A stretch of DNA of 64,000 bases from Nakamurella alba (GCF_009707545.1 NZ_WLYK01000001.1:1-64000), one strand, 5' to 3'; counted from the stretch's first letter, positions 7,701 to 15,548 are shown. Program-made: numbers and translations. Notes: a model not told the origin generated them from the letters alone.

Positions 7701-8795
7701 TCAGAGCTGCTCGTCGACCAGCACGGTGATCGATGACGGTGCGATGTCGAGGGCGACGGTGTCGCCGATGCCGAACCGGACGGTTGGTGCGGTGGTGGCT
7801 TTGATCAGCTCTTCCTGGCCGGGTAGGTCGACCAGGTAGATGATGCTGTCGCCGAAGAACATGGCCTCGACGACCTTGCCCTCGGCCTTCCCGGCCTGCT
7901 CGTGGGTCGCAACGGACAGGCGGACATCATTGGGCCGCAGTGAGAGTGCCACAGGGCTACCGGTGTTCGGAGCGCCGGTGGGTACTGCGGCGGCGTACGT
8001 CCCGCCACCCTCCAGCACGACGTCCGCGATCCCGGTGTCCCTGGTGTCGCCGAGCACGGCGCGGACGATGTTCGTGGTGCCGAGCGCCCGGGCGACGTAG
8101 CTGGTCCGCGGATGCCGGTAGATGTCCTCCGGGCTGCCGGTCTGGCCGACGGTGCCCGCGTTCATCACCACGAGCCGGTCGGCGAGCGAGAGCGCCTCGG
8201 CCTGGTCGTGCGTGACGTAGACCATCGTCACGCCGAGACTGCGCTGGATGCGCTTGATCTCGATTCGCATCTCCTCGCGGAGCCGGGTGTCCAGGTTGGA
8301 CAGCGGCTCGTCGAGCAGCAACAACGCCGGGTCGTTGACCATCGCCCGGGCCAACGCGATGCGCTGCTGCTGGCCGCCGGAGAGCTGGTGGATGTAGCGG
8401 TCGGACAGGGCGCCGAGCTGGACCAGGTCCAGCGCCTGGCCGACCCGCCGCCGGACATCCTTCTTGTCGGCCTTGGCCGTCCGCGGGCCGTAGGCCACGT
8501 TGTCGAAGACAGTCATGTGCGGCCACAGCGCGTAGTTCTGGAACACCACGGCCATACCGCGTTTCTCGGCCGGGACGTAGGTCCGGTCGGACACCAGGGT
8601 CCGGTCGCCGAGGGTGATCGACCCGGCGTCCGGGCGCTCGAAGCCGGCGATCATCCGCAGGCAGGTGGTCTTGCCACACCCGCTGGGGCCGAGCAGGACG
8701 AGGGACTCGCCCTCGGGAACGGACAGGTCGATGCCGTCGACGACGGTCACCGCACCGTACTTCTTGACGATCCGGTCCAGGACGAGATGACTCAT
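7701..8795 (-). CDS. ABC transporter ATP-binding protein (FbpC/PotA type)
   Basis: This 364-residue ATPase has Walker A GPSGCGKT (residues 36-43), signature LSGGQQQR, Walker B LLLLDEP, a D-loop, and the switch His in YVTHDQ. The C-terminal third is a TOBE-type regulatory domain, as in PotA, FbpC and MalK. It powers the importer made with the permease and binding protein encoded downstream. Its ATG at 8795 overlaps the CoA-transferase stop (ATGA), which translationally ties transport to the activation enzyme. The 78-base gap between this gene and the binding-protein gene shows no clear terminator, so one transcript is likely. Confidence 0.93.
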   Translation of the reverse strand: MSHLVLDRIVKKYGAVTVVDGIDLSVPEGESLVLLGPSGCGKTTCLRMIAGFERPDAGSITLGDRTLVSDRTYVPAEKRGMAVVFQNYALWPHMTVFDNVAYGPRTAKADKKDVRRRVGQALDLVQLGALSDRYIHQLSGGQQQRIALARAMVNDPALLLLDEPLSNLDTRLREEMRIEIKRIQRSLGVTMVYVTHDQAEALSLADRLVVMNAGTVGQTGSPEDIYRHPRTSYVARALGTTNIVRAVLGDTRDTGIADVVLEGGGTYAAAVPTGAPNTGSPVALSLRPNDVRLSVATHEQAGKAEGKVVEAMFFGDSIIYLVDLPGQEELIKATTAPTVRFGIGDTVALDIAPSSITVLVDEQL

Positions 8796-10033
8796 GTCGC
8801 TGCGCTGCCTTCCGGGGCTCGATGGGGCACGGTGATGACTCCTGCGTCCAGGAGGTGCTCGATCTCCTCGTCGCTCCAACCGCTTTCGGCCAGCACCTCG
8901 GTCGAGTGCTCGCCGAGCAGCGGTGCGGTGCGGGTGATGCGGGAGGGGGAGTGGGACAGCTTGTAGGGCTGCCCGATGTGGGTGACCGGGCCGAGACCGG
9001 GGTGGTCGACCCGGACCGCCATCTCCCTGCTCAGGACATGCTCGTCGCGGTAGACCTCGTCGATGGAGTTGATCGGTCCGCAGGGCACGCCCGCGGCGTG
9101 CAGCTTCTGCGACCAACCGGCCCGGGTGTCCGTGGCCAGGGTCGTGGCGATCTCCTTGGCCAGAGCCTCCCGGTTCCGCAACCGGGTGGGGTTGTCGACG
9201 AACCGCGGATCTTCGGTCAGGTCGGTCCGGCCGATGGCGGAGCAGAGCTTCTCCCAGGTCCGCTGGTTCGCGGCACCGATGGTGAGCCAGCCGTCAGCTG
9301 TCGGAAAAGCCTGGTACGGCGCAGACATCCGGTGCGCCGAGCCCAGCGGTGTCGCGACGTCGCCGGCGGCGAACCAGTTCGCGGTCTCCCAGACCGTGGT
9401 GGCGATACCCGCCTCGAGCAGTGAGACGTCGACGTGCTGGCCACGCCCGAACCGCTCCCGGTACATGAGCGCGTTGAGAACACCGACGGCACCGAAGATC
9501 CCGGCGTTCAGGTCGCACACCGGAACGCCGGCCTTGACCGGAGCGCCGTCCGGCTCCCCGGTCATGCTCATCAGCCCGCTCATCCCCTGGGCGACCAGGT
9601 CGAACCCGCCACGGTCGGAGTACGGCCCGGTCGTGCCGAACCCGGAGATCGAGCAGTACACGAGCCGCGGGTTGATGGAGGCCAGGTCGTCGAACCCGAG
9701 GCCGAGGCGCTGCAGAGCACCCGGCCGGTAGTTCTCCACCAGGACGTCGGCGTCCGCAGCCAGCCTGCGTACCAGCTCCACCCCGGCCGGCGTCTTGAGA
9801 TCCACTGCCAGGCCTCGCTTGTTGCGGTTCAGAGCGATGAATCCGGGTGCGGCCTCCGGATCGGTGACCCCGCCCATGCGTCGGGTGTCGTCGCCCGCGC
9901 CCGGCCGCTCGATCTTCACGACATCGGCACCCATGTCCGCCAGCAGCGCGGAGCAGTACGCGCCCGCCATCACCTGGGTCAGGTCGAGGACCCTGATGCC
10001 GGACAGGGCCCTGGCTTGTTGATCCACCTCCAT
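8792..10033 (-). CDS. CaiB/BaiF class III CoA-transferase
   Basis: This 413-residue enzyme shows the family features: N-terminal GIRVLDLTQVMAGAYCSALLADMGADVVKIE, NRNKRGLAVDLK, VENYRPGALQRLG, and the catalytic Asp145 in GGFDLVAQG, which forms the acyl-anhydride intermediate. It moves CoA between carboxylic acids in the cytoplasm. It is the first gene of the minus-strand locus that continues with a complete ABC importer and a crotonase, so the likely flow is uptake, CoA transfer, then crotonase chemistry. The start is the ATG at 10033 with GAGGGAG five to six bases upstream; an in-frame ATG at 10072 lies inside the intergenic operator and is unlikely. It diverges from an IclR gene that probably controls it. 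Confidence 0.92.
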   Translation of the reverse strand: MEVDQQARALSGIRVLDLTQVMAGAYCSALLADMGADVVKIERPGAGDDTRRMGGVTDPEAAPGFIALNRNKRGLAVDLKTPAGVELVRRLAADADVLVENYRPGALQRLGLGFDDLASINPRLVYCSISGFGTTGPYSDRGGFDLVAQGMSGLMSMTGEPDGAPVKAGVPVCDLNAGIFGAVGVLNALMYRERFGRGQHVDVSLLEAGIATTVWETANWFAAGDVATPLGSAHRMSAPYQAFPTADGWLTIGAANQRTWEKLCSAIGRTDLTEDPRFVDNPTRLRNREALAKEIATTLATDTRAGWSQKLHAAGVPCGPINSIDEVYRDEHVLSREMAVRVDHPGLGPVTHIGQPYKLSHSPSRITRTAPLLGEHSTEVLAESGWSDEEIEHLLDAGVITVPHRAPEGSAAT

Positions 10034-10052
10034 GTTGACTCCCTCGTCATCG

Positions 10053-10071
10053 TGTGCCGAAATACGGCACA
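10053..10071. promoter_or_regulatory. Candidate IclR operator in the divergent CoA-transferase/IclR promoter
   Basis: TGTGCCG-AAATA-CGGCACA is a perfect 7+7 bp inverted repeat, 20 bases upstream of the CoA-transferase start and 68 bases upstream of the IclR start. A weaker dyad, GTGC-TATGTTG-GCAC, follows at 10076-10090. A palindrome midway between an IclR gene and its divergent neighbour is the usual site for this family. Confidence 0.6.
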
Positions 10072-10138
10072 ATGTGTGCTATGTTGGCACGAAGTGGCGC
10101 CAGTCACCTTGCCAACGGCGGAAGGGGATGTCAAGACC

Positions 10139-10897
10139 GTGAGTGCTGTCGAGGTTGCGTTCACCGTTCTGGAGGGCGTGGGTGTCCACCAGCCGATCGG
10201 CGTCAGTGCCCTGGCCCGGGAACTGGGCAGCACCAAGTCGACGGTGCAGCGCGCCCTGCTGCAGTTGGGCCGGCTCGGCTGGATCGAGCAGGACTCGTCC
10301 TCGTCGTGGCGATTGACGTCCAAGGTGCTCGAGCTCGGGGCGCGGTTCTCCGCCGGCGCCGACGTCAGGGTGATCGCGCCGCCGATCATGGCCGAGTTGC
10401 GCGACGCGGTCGGCGAGACCATTCATCTGTCGGTCGCGGAGGGGCCGTGGGTGGTGCTGGTCGAGAAGGTGGAGTCCGGCAATCCGGTGCGGACCTACAG
10501 CGCCGTCGGCACGCGCTACCCGATCCACGCGACCTCCGCGGGCCTGGCGATCCTGTCCGCCACGCCCCCGGAAGCGGTCCGTTCCATCCTCGGTGACGGC
10601 CCGTTCGTAGGGGTCACTCCCGAGACGCCGACCGAACTCGCTGCCGTACTCGAGAGCGCCCGCCAAGCGGAGCAACTCGGCTACGCCGTCGGCGCGGGCA
10701 CTCGCCACGCCGAGGTCACCGCGATCGGTGCCGCCATCCGGAACGCGGCGGGCCAACCGATCGCTGCGCTGTCGATCTCCGCCCCTTCCTCCAGGATGCC
10801 GCAGGAGGTGTGGGCCGCGTACGGCGCACGGGTGCGTGCGGCGGCGGATCGCGTCACCGCGCGGCTGGGCGGCGTGATCGCCGACGGAGACGCCTGA
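10139..10897 (+). CDS. IclR family transcriptional regulator
   Basis: This 252-residue regulator has an N-terminal winged helix (VSAVEVAFTVLEGVGVHQPIG..., recognition region STKSTVQRALLQLGRLGWIEQ) and a C-terminal IclR effector domain (PIMAELRDAVGETIHLSV... to ...AALSISAPSSRM). The start is the GTG at 10139 with AAGGGG upstream; the in-frame codons before it offer only a weak TTG. It diverges from the CoA-transferase/ABC/crotonase genes and, from the dyad at 10053-10071, probably controls them in response to an organic acid. It is separated from the next plus-strand operon by 430 non-coding bases, and a different IclR protein is encoded at the end of that operon. Confidence 0.9.
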   Translation: MSAVEVAFTVLEGVGVHQPIGVSALARELGSTKSTVQRALLQLGRLGWIEQDSSSSWRLTSKVLELGARFSAGADVRVIAPPIMAELRDAVGETIHLSVAEGPWVVLVEKVESGNPVRTYSAVGTRYPIHATSAGLAILSATPPEAVRSILGDGPFVGVTPETPTELAAVLESARQAEQLGYAVGAGTRHAEVTAIGAAIRNAAGQPIAALSISAPSSRMPQEVWAAYGARVRAAADRVTARLGGVIADGDA

Positions 10898-11032
10898 CGA
10901 CCGAGATCGGTGACGACGGGAAGGACCCTGCTCGGGGTGGTCGTGGAGCCATCCGGTTGCGACCCCGGCCGGCGGAGTCGCCCTGTCTGTCGCGTTCCAC
11001 TCGGATTAACCGATCAGTAACAGCGCGCACCC

Positions 11033-11062
11033 TTGTCAGTCGCCGGATGGCGTCCACATACT
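11033..11062 (+). promoter_or_regulatory. Candidate sigma-70 promoter of the Rieske/nitrilase operon
   Basis: TTGTCA at 11033-11038 (5 of 6 to TTGACA) and CATACT at 11057-11062 (4 of 6 to TATAAT) are separated by 18 bases. The start point would be near 11069, about 260 bases before the first start codon. Confidence 0.5.
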
Positions 11063-11082
11063 TGTTGTGCAGCCAGTAGAAC

Positions 11083-11104
11083 GTCGTTCAGCCTGCTGAA
11101 CGAC
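11083..11104. promoter_or_regulatory. Candidate operator of the Rieske/nitrilase operon
   Basis: GTCGTTCAG-CCTG-CTGAACGAC is a perfect inverted repeat with 9-bp arms (split here for reading). It lies about 15-35 bases after the predicted transcription start, where a bound repressor would block elongation or open-complex formation. The IclR protein encoded by the last gene of the operon is the likely binder. The left arm plus two bases recurs at the far end of the operon (24001-24011). Confidence 0.6.
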
Positions 11105-11327
11105 GAGGGTTGTTTCTCCGAACCGCCGCCGGAGAGTTCGCCACTCTTCGCACGTGGTTCTGCGACGTCGCACGTGTCTGTCCGGGAATGCCGTGGACGT
11201 GGTCGTTCCGGCGCGCCCCTGCGCGAGAAGTGTTCGCAGCAGGGTGGTTCCAGCTCCGGGAGTGAGCAGTGACAGCACCGAGATCTGAGTCAGTCATGAG
11301 ATCCGTGATCGTGGAGGTGATGCGCCG

Positions 11328-12716
11328 GTGTTGAGCAAGGAACGCAACGAGATGCTGACCCGGGTGGGCCAGGGGACACCCATGGGCGAGCTGCTGCGGA
11401 GGTACTGGATCCCCGCGCTGCTGTCCGAGGAACTGCCGGAGCCGGACGGTCGCCCGGTCCGGATCCGTTTGCTGGGCGAGGATCTCGTCGCCTTCCGGAA
11501 CACCTCCGGGGTCGTCGGCATCCTCGAGGCGCTGTGTCCGCACCGCCGTGCGCCGCTCTACTACGCGCGCAACGAGGACGACGGCCTCACCTGCATCTAC
11601 CACGGCTGGAAGTTCGACACCGACGGCCAGTGCCTGGCGATGCCGAACGTGCCACCGGAGGCGGACTTCGCGTCCCGGGTGAAGGCGAAGTCCTACCCCG
11701 CCAAGGAGTTCAACGGCATCGTGTGGACCTACATGGGGCCGATCGACACCATGCCCGAGGAACTGCCGCCCCTGGACTGGGTCGGCCTGCCGCCGGAGAA
11801 CCGGCTGATCACCAAGCAGAAGATCGAGGCCAACTGGACGCAGGTGCTGGAGGGCGATTTCGACCCTTCGCACATCTCGTTCCTGCACGGCACGGTGACC
11901 GCGTACAAGGAGTTCATCGGCCGCGAGCCGGGCGAGTCCCCGCCGCCGGCCCCGGACGCGGTCGACGGTGTGCTCACCTCCGAACTGGAGCGCTTCTACT
12001 GGCGGCGGGAGCCGCGCCCGACGATCACCGTGCTGCCCACCGAGTACGGCATGTTCTCCGGGGCGCGCCGCGAGGCCGGGCCGACCACCTGGTACTACCG
12101 CTTCAACCAGTTCATCCTGCCGTTCTATGCCGGTCCGCCCGGTGACTGCGAACGGCCGGCCCAGTGCAACATCTGGGTGCCGATGGACGACCACACCTCG
12201 ATCGTCTGGCGGGTCGGGTTCTTCCCGGACCGGCCGATCGACGAGCAGACGATGGCCAACCTGCTGTCCGGCGAGGACGCCCACGTCGCCCCCGACGGGT
12301 ACCTGGAGCGGACCGAGGAGCCGCAGTCCCGCTGGTACCCGAAGCTCAACCGCAGCAACGAGTACGGGCTGGACCACGCCGATCCCGACCACGACTACTT
12401 CGCCGGCATCGTCGGTGTCTGGGCGCAGGACCGGGCGTGCACCGAGGGCATGGGATCCATCCTGGACCGCAGCGAGGAGCGCCTCGTCTCCAGCGACGCG
12501 CCGGTGGCGATGGTCCGCCGGGTGCTGCTGCGCACCGCTCGCGCCCTGGCCGAGACCGGCGAGGCGCCACCGCAGCAGTCGACGTTCCCCACCGTCACCG
12601 CGATCCCGAACACCGTCTTCCCCCGCGAGAAGCCCTGGCTGGAGATCTCCCGCGAGGTCCAGGTCCAGGTGAGTCGTGAGCAGGCCGGGGTCGCCGATCC
12701 GGTGGCGAGTCCGTGA
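11328..12716 (+). CDS. Rieske 2Fe-2S aromatic ring-hydroxylating oxygenase, alpha subunit (1)
   Basis: This 462-residue protein resembles phthalate 4,5-dioxygenase-type alpha subunits. The Rieske cluster ligands are Cys70 and His72 (CPHRR), then Cys89 and His92 (CIYHGW). The mononuclear iron site follows in EGDFDPSHISFLH (about 175-187), with His182 and His187 as ligands and an Asp bridging the Rieske centre of a neighbouring subunit. Such enzymes use O2 and electrons from a reductase for ring dihydroxylation, monohydroxylation or demethylation. The start is the GTG at 11328 with GGAGGTG upstream. It overlaps the next Rieske gene by four bases. No ferredoxin or reductase gene is in the operon, so an external reductase must serve it. 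Confidence 0.93.
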   Translation: MLSKERNEMLTRVGQGTPMGELLRRYWIPALLSEELPEPDGRPVRIRLLGEDLVAFRNTSGVVGILEALCPHRRAPLYYARNEDDGLTCIYHGWKFDTDGQCLAMPNVPPEADFASRVKAKSYPAKEFNGIVWTYMGPIDTMPEELPPLDWVGLPPENRLITKQKIEANWTQVLEGDFDPSHISFLHGTVTAYKEFIGREPGESPPPAPDAVDGVLTSELERFYWRREPRPTITVLPTEYGMFSGARREAGPTTWYYRFNQFILPFYAGPPGDCERPAQCNIWVPMDDHTSIVWRVGFFPDRPIDEQTMANLLSGEDAHVAPDGYLERTEEPQSRWYPKLNRSNEYGLDHADPDHDYFAGIVGVWAQDRACTEGMGSILDRSEERLVSSDAPVAMVRRVLLRTARALAETGEAPPQQSTFPTVTAIPNTVFPREKPWLEISREVQVQVSREQAGVADPVASP

Positions 12717-14098
12717 CAGCGGTCATCGACCCGGCGGTCACCGCCGGGTCGACGGACCCGCTGCTGCCCGCACCGGTGCCGGGAGCACCTGGTGTACGGC
12801 GGTTCTCGGTGCAACAGCACGAGGTGCTGGCAGCCGTCGGTCCCGGCACACCGCTGGGCGAGGCGCTGCGGAACTACTGGGTCCCGGCCCTGCTGAGCGA
12901 GGAGATCCCGGGGCCGGACGCCCCGCCGGTCCGGGTGAGGCTGCTGGGCGAGGACTTCGTCGCCTTCCGTGACAGTTCCGGCCGGGTCGGTGTGCTCGCG
13001 GAGCACTGCAACCACCGGGGCGCATCGCTGTACCTGGGCCGGGTCGCGGACGGCGTCGTGCAGTGCGTGTACCACGGGTGGACCTTCGACGTCGACGGCC
13101 GGTGCGTCCAGGCTCCCACCTGCCCCGCGCTGGCCGGGACCGAATCGCTGCGGCAGCGGGCGTGTGCGGTGCACGAGGCCGGCGGCCTGGTGATGGTCTT
13201 CCTCGGTGATCCGGACAACGCCCCGCCGCCACCGGATCTCGGATTCCTCTGCGTCCCGGACGGGGCGCGGTACGCGGCCAAGCGGGTGCAACCGTGCCAC
13301 TGGCTGCAGGCGCTGGAGGCGGACACCGACTCCGCGCACGTGGCGTACCTGCACCGGGAGGACCTGCTCGCCGGTGCCGCCGACCGGCTCACCGGCATCA
13401 TGCTGGAGCAGACCGACCCGGAGTTGGTCGCCGACACCACGGAGTACGGGCTGATGCTGGCGGCGCTGCGCCCGTCCGGTGCGGACGCCGAGTACGTCCG
13501 GATCAACCACTGGCTGGCGCCCTGGTACACGGTCGTCCCGGCCAGCAACCCGGCCGGCCTCATCGGGCTGCACGCCTGGGTCCCGGTGGACGACCACCAC
13601 AGCCTGATCTTCGGTCTCATGTGGCACCCCACCCGGGACCTGACGGCGGGGGAGCGGGCCGCGATGATGCAGGGCCGCACCGGGATCTTCCCGGAACTGC
13701 TGCCGGACGGCAGCTATCGCGCCCGCCGCCATCCCGGTAACGACTTCCTCATCGACCGGGCCGGGCAGGCGCTCGGTGCACCGTGGTCCGGGGTGGTCGG
13801 CAACCAGGAGCAGGACGACGCCATCACCTCGTCCATGGGCACGGCCTACGACCGGACCAGGGAGAACCTCGTCGGCACCGACGACGCGGTGATCGCCGTC
13901 CGGGCCGCACTGCTCGGGATGGCCCGTGACCACGCCGCCGGGCTGCCGACGGTGGGCACCGCCGGTCTCGGGTTCGACGTGCCGTCGGTGTTCTTCGAGC
14001 ACGACAGGACGGCCGACTTCCGTGACGGGCTGGCCGAGCGGTACCGGGACGGGCAGGTCCCGGCCGGCGCCGGGCAGAAAGGAGCAGGCCGCAGATGA
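12713..14098 (+). CDS. Rieske 2Fe-2S oxygenase, alpha subunit (2), paralogue of the preceding gene
   Basis: This 461-residue protein is similar to the gene before it along most of its length (GTPLGEALRNYWVPALLSEE against GTPMGELLRRYWIPALLSEE), so the pair probably arose by tandem duplication. Rieske ligands are Cys99, His101, Cys118 and His121 (HCNHRG, QCVYHGW); the iron site is in ALEADTDSAHVAYLH. It has about 28 extra N-terminal residues rich in Pro and Ala. Two alpha subunits side by side could be two separate oxygenases acting in sequence or a hetero-oligomer. The GTG at 12713 overlaps the previous stop (GTGA). Confidence 0.92.
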   Translation: MTAVIDPAVTAGSTDPLLPAPVPGAPGVRRFSVQQHEVLAAVGPGTPLGEALRNYWVPALLSEEIPGPDAPPVRVRLLGEDFVAFRDSSGRVGVLAEHCNHRGASLYLGRVADGVVQCVYHGWTFDVDGRCVQAPTCPALAGTESLRQRACAVHEAGGLVMVFLGDPDNAPPPPDLGFLCVPDGARYAAKRVQPCHWLQALEADTDSAHVAYLHREDLLAGAADRLTGIMLEQTDPELVADTTEYGLMLAALRPSGADAEYVRINHWLAPWYTVVPASNPAGLIGLHAWVPVDDHHSLIFGLMWHPTRDLTAGERAAMMQGRTGIFPELLPDGSYRARRHPGNDFLIDRAGQALGAPWSGVVGNQEQDDAITSSMGTAYDRTRENLVGTDDAVIAVRAALLGMARDHAAGLPTVGTAGLGFDVPSVFFEHDRTADFRDGLAERYRDGQVPAGAGQKGAGRR

Positions 14099-14397
14099 CC
14101 GAGGCCGCAGAGTATCTCGCCGTCCCGCTGCTGTTCACCGTGGAACCGTTCGCCGACCACACCGGGACCTGGCAGTTCCGGGTGGGCTACCCGGAACTGC
14201 TCGGCTGCGAGATCGCCCACGAACGCCTGACCGTCGCCATGGACCTGCTCGACGAGCTCCGCGTCCGGATGACCCTGGACCTGCTCGACGGCGGCCACGA
14301 ACCCCCGACCCCGCGGCGGCCTCTGCACCACCTGGTGCCGCTGATCCGCAACAGCCTCGCGATCGGCGAGACCCCCGACCTGAGAGGTGCCCGTTGA
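14095..14397 (+). CDS. Small HicB-like protein of unknown function
   Basis: This 100-residue protein shows no signal peptide or membrane segment. Its central part (WQFRVGYPELLGCEIAHE, then RLTVAMDLLDELRVRMTLDL, then GGHEPPTPRRPL) follows the layout of HicB-type antitoxin domains: a strand ending in F/YPxLxGC, a helix starting with an AM/AL pair, and a short Gly-then-Pro tail. No HicA toxin gene is next to it, and the C-terminal DNA-binding extension of full HicB is missing. Four-base overlaps join it to the Rieske gene before and the amidase after, so it belongs to the pathway. A subunit, chaperone or ligand-binding role is more likely than a toxin-antitoxin role. This is a fold guess from pattern. 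Confidence 0.6.
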   Translation: MTEAAEYLAVPLLFTVEPFADHTGTWQFRVGYPELLGCEIAHERLTVAMDLLDELRVRMTLDLLDGGHEPPTPRRPLHHLVPLIRNSLAIGETPDLRGAR

Positions 14398-15548
14398 CCC
14401 CGCCCCCCAGCGCTCTGCCCCCCAGCGCTCTGCCCCCCAGCACCCCGGCCGCCGGTATCGCCCTCTGGCGCGCCGTCGGCGTGCAGATGCCGACCGAGAT
14501 CCTCTGGCCGGCCGCACATGCCGGTGACGCCGCCGACCTGGAGGCCCGCAAGTCGGCCAACATGGCCTGCGCCCTGGAGATGATCGACCGGGCGATGGCG
14601 GACGACCCGTCGACCCGGCTGATCCTGCTGCCGGAGTACGCGTTCACCGGACAGCCCAACGGGGGCACCGTCGCGGAGTGGATCGAGGCCGCCTGCGAGC
14701 CGGTGCCCGGCCGGTTCACCACGCCGCTGCAGGAAGCCGCCCGCAGGCACCGGATCTACCTGGGCGGTAACCAGTTCGAGGTGGACCCGGAGTGGCCGGA
14801 GCGCTTCTTCAACACCTCGTACCTGATCGCCCCGGACGGCTCGATCATCCTGCGCTACCGGCGCGTGCACACCGCGATGTGGTGCTCCCCGCACGACATC
14901 TACGACGACTACCTCTCCCGCTACGGCGGCTGGGAGTCGCTGTGGCCGGTGGTCGACACCGAACTGGGCCGCATCGGCATGATCCCGTGCGGTGAGATCG
15001 CGGTGCCGGAGGTGCTGCGCACCATGGCGCTGCGCGGCACCGAGGTGCTGCTGCACCCGACCTGGGAGGTCCGCTCGGCCCCGCAGGACGCGTCCAAGAT
15101 CGCCGGTGCCGCCGCCAACGGCATGTACATCGTGTCGGTGAACGCCGCCGCCTCGATGTCCGCCGGTGCGGTCGACGACCGGCCGAGCGGTGCGCCGGTG
15201 GGCAGCGGCAGCCGGATCGTCGACCCGCGAGGGAACACCGTCGACCTGCTCGACACACACGAGACCGGCTACGTCTCCGCCCCGATCGACGTGCAGGCCG
15301 TGCGTGACCTGCGGGCCGACATCAGCATGGCCAACCCGCTGCTCCGGCTGCGGATGGAGACCGTCGCACCGACCTACGCGGGTCGCCGCATCTACCCGCC
15401 GAATGCCTTCCTCGACCTCCCGCTGGTCCGGTACCCCGACATCGAGGGCCCGGCCCGGGAAGCACTGCGCTCGTTGCACTCCGTCCTCGACCACGCGCCC
15501 CGCGCCGTCGGTCTCCCGATCTACTCCGCCGAGGAGACGCGCCCATGA
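14394..15548 (+). CDS. Nitrilase-superfamily amidohydrolase, catalytic Lys position occupied by Arg
   Basis: This 384-residue carbon-nitrogen hydrolase has the Glu of the triad in LLPEYAF and the Cys in GMIPCGEIAVPE. The usual catalytic Lys segment (Y-R-K-x-H) reads YRRVHTAMW, so Lys is replaced by Arg. I recall actinobacterial relatives with YRRLN, so this may be a real subfamily and not decay. Family members hydrolyse amides, nitriles or carbamoyl groups; next to a cyclic amidohydrolase, a ureido- or amide-cleaving role is plausible. The best start is the TTG at 14394, overlapping the previous stop (TTGA) with GAGAGG upstream. That start adds a PPSALPPSAL leader encoded by a 15-bp tandem repeat. 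Confidence 0.87.
   Translation: MTPPPSALPPSALPPSTPAAGIALWRAVGVQMPTEILWPAAHAGDAADLEARKSANMACALEMIDRAMADDPSTRLILLPEYAFTGQPNGGTVAEWIEAACEPVPGRFTTPLQEAARRHRIYLGGNQFEVDPEWPERFFNTSYLIAPDGSIILRYRRVHTAMWCSPHDIYDDYLSRYGGWESLWPVVDTELGRIGMIPCGEIAVPEVLRTMALRGTEVLLHPTWEVRSAPQDASKIAGAAANGMYIVSVNAAASMSAGAVDDRPSGAPVGSGSRIVDPRGNTVDLLDTHETGYVSAPIDVQAVRDLRADISMANPLLRLRMETVAPTYAGRRIYPPNAFLDLPLVRYPDIEGPAREALRSLHSVLDHAPRAVGLPIYSAEETRP
14408..14441 (+). repeat. 15-bp tandem repeat in the amidase N-terminus
   Basis: Two exact copies of CAGCGCTCTGCCCCC (14408-14422, 14423-14437) are followed by a partial third copy. It keeps the frame and encodes SALPP repeats at the disordered N-terminus of the nitrilase-like protein. 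Confidence 0.85.

Larger units (their letters stand above)
10898..11327 (+). other. 430-base gene-free region: promoter and long leader of the oxygenase operon
   Basis: No convincing reading frame is present on either strand. The region holds a -35/-10 pair (11033-11062), a 22-bp palindrome just downstream of the predicted start point (11083-11104), and a direct repeat TCGCACGTG at 11148-11156 and 11168-11176, spaced 20 bases, with each copy containing the CACGTG palindrome. It ends with GGAGGTGATG before the GTG at 11328. The predicted untranslated leader is about 260 bases; I do not recognise a riboswitch in it. Confidence 0.5.

Noticed and set aside
14095-14397. A HicAB toxin-antitoxin pair
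   Set aside because: No HicA-like frame is present next to the HicB-like gene, and both neighbours are metabolic genes with overlapping ends.
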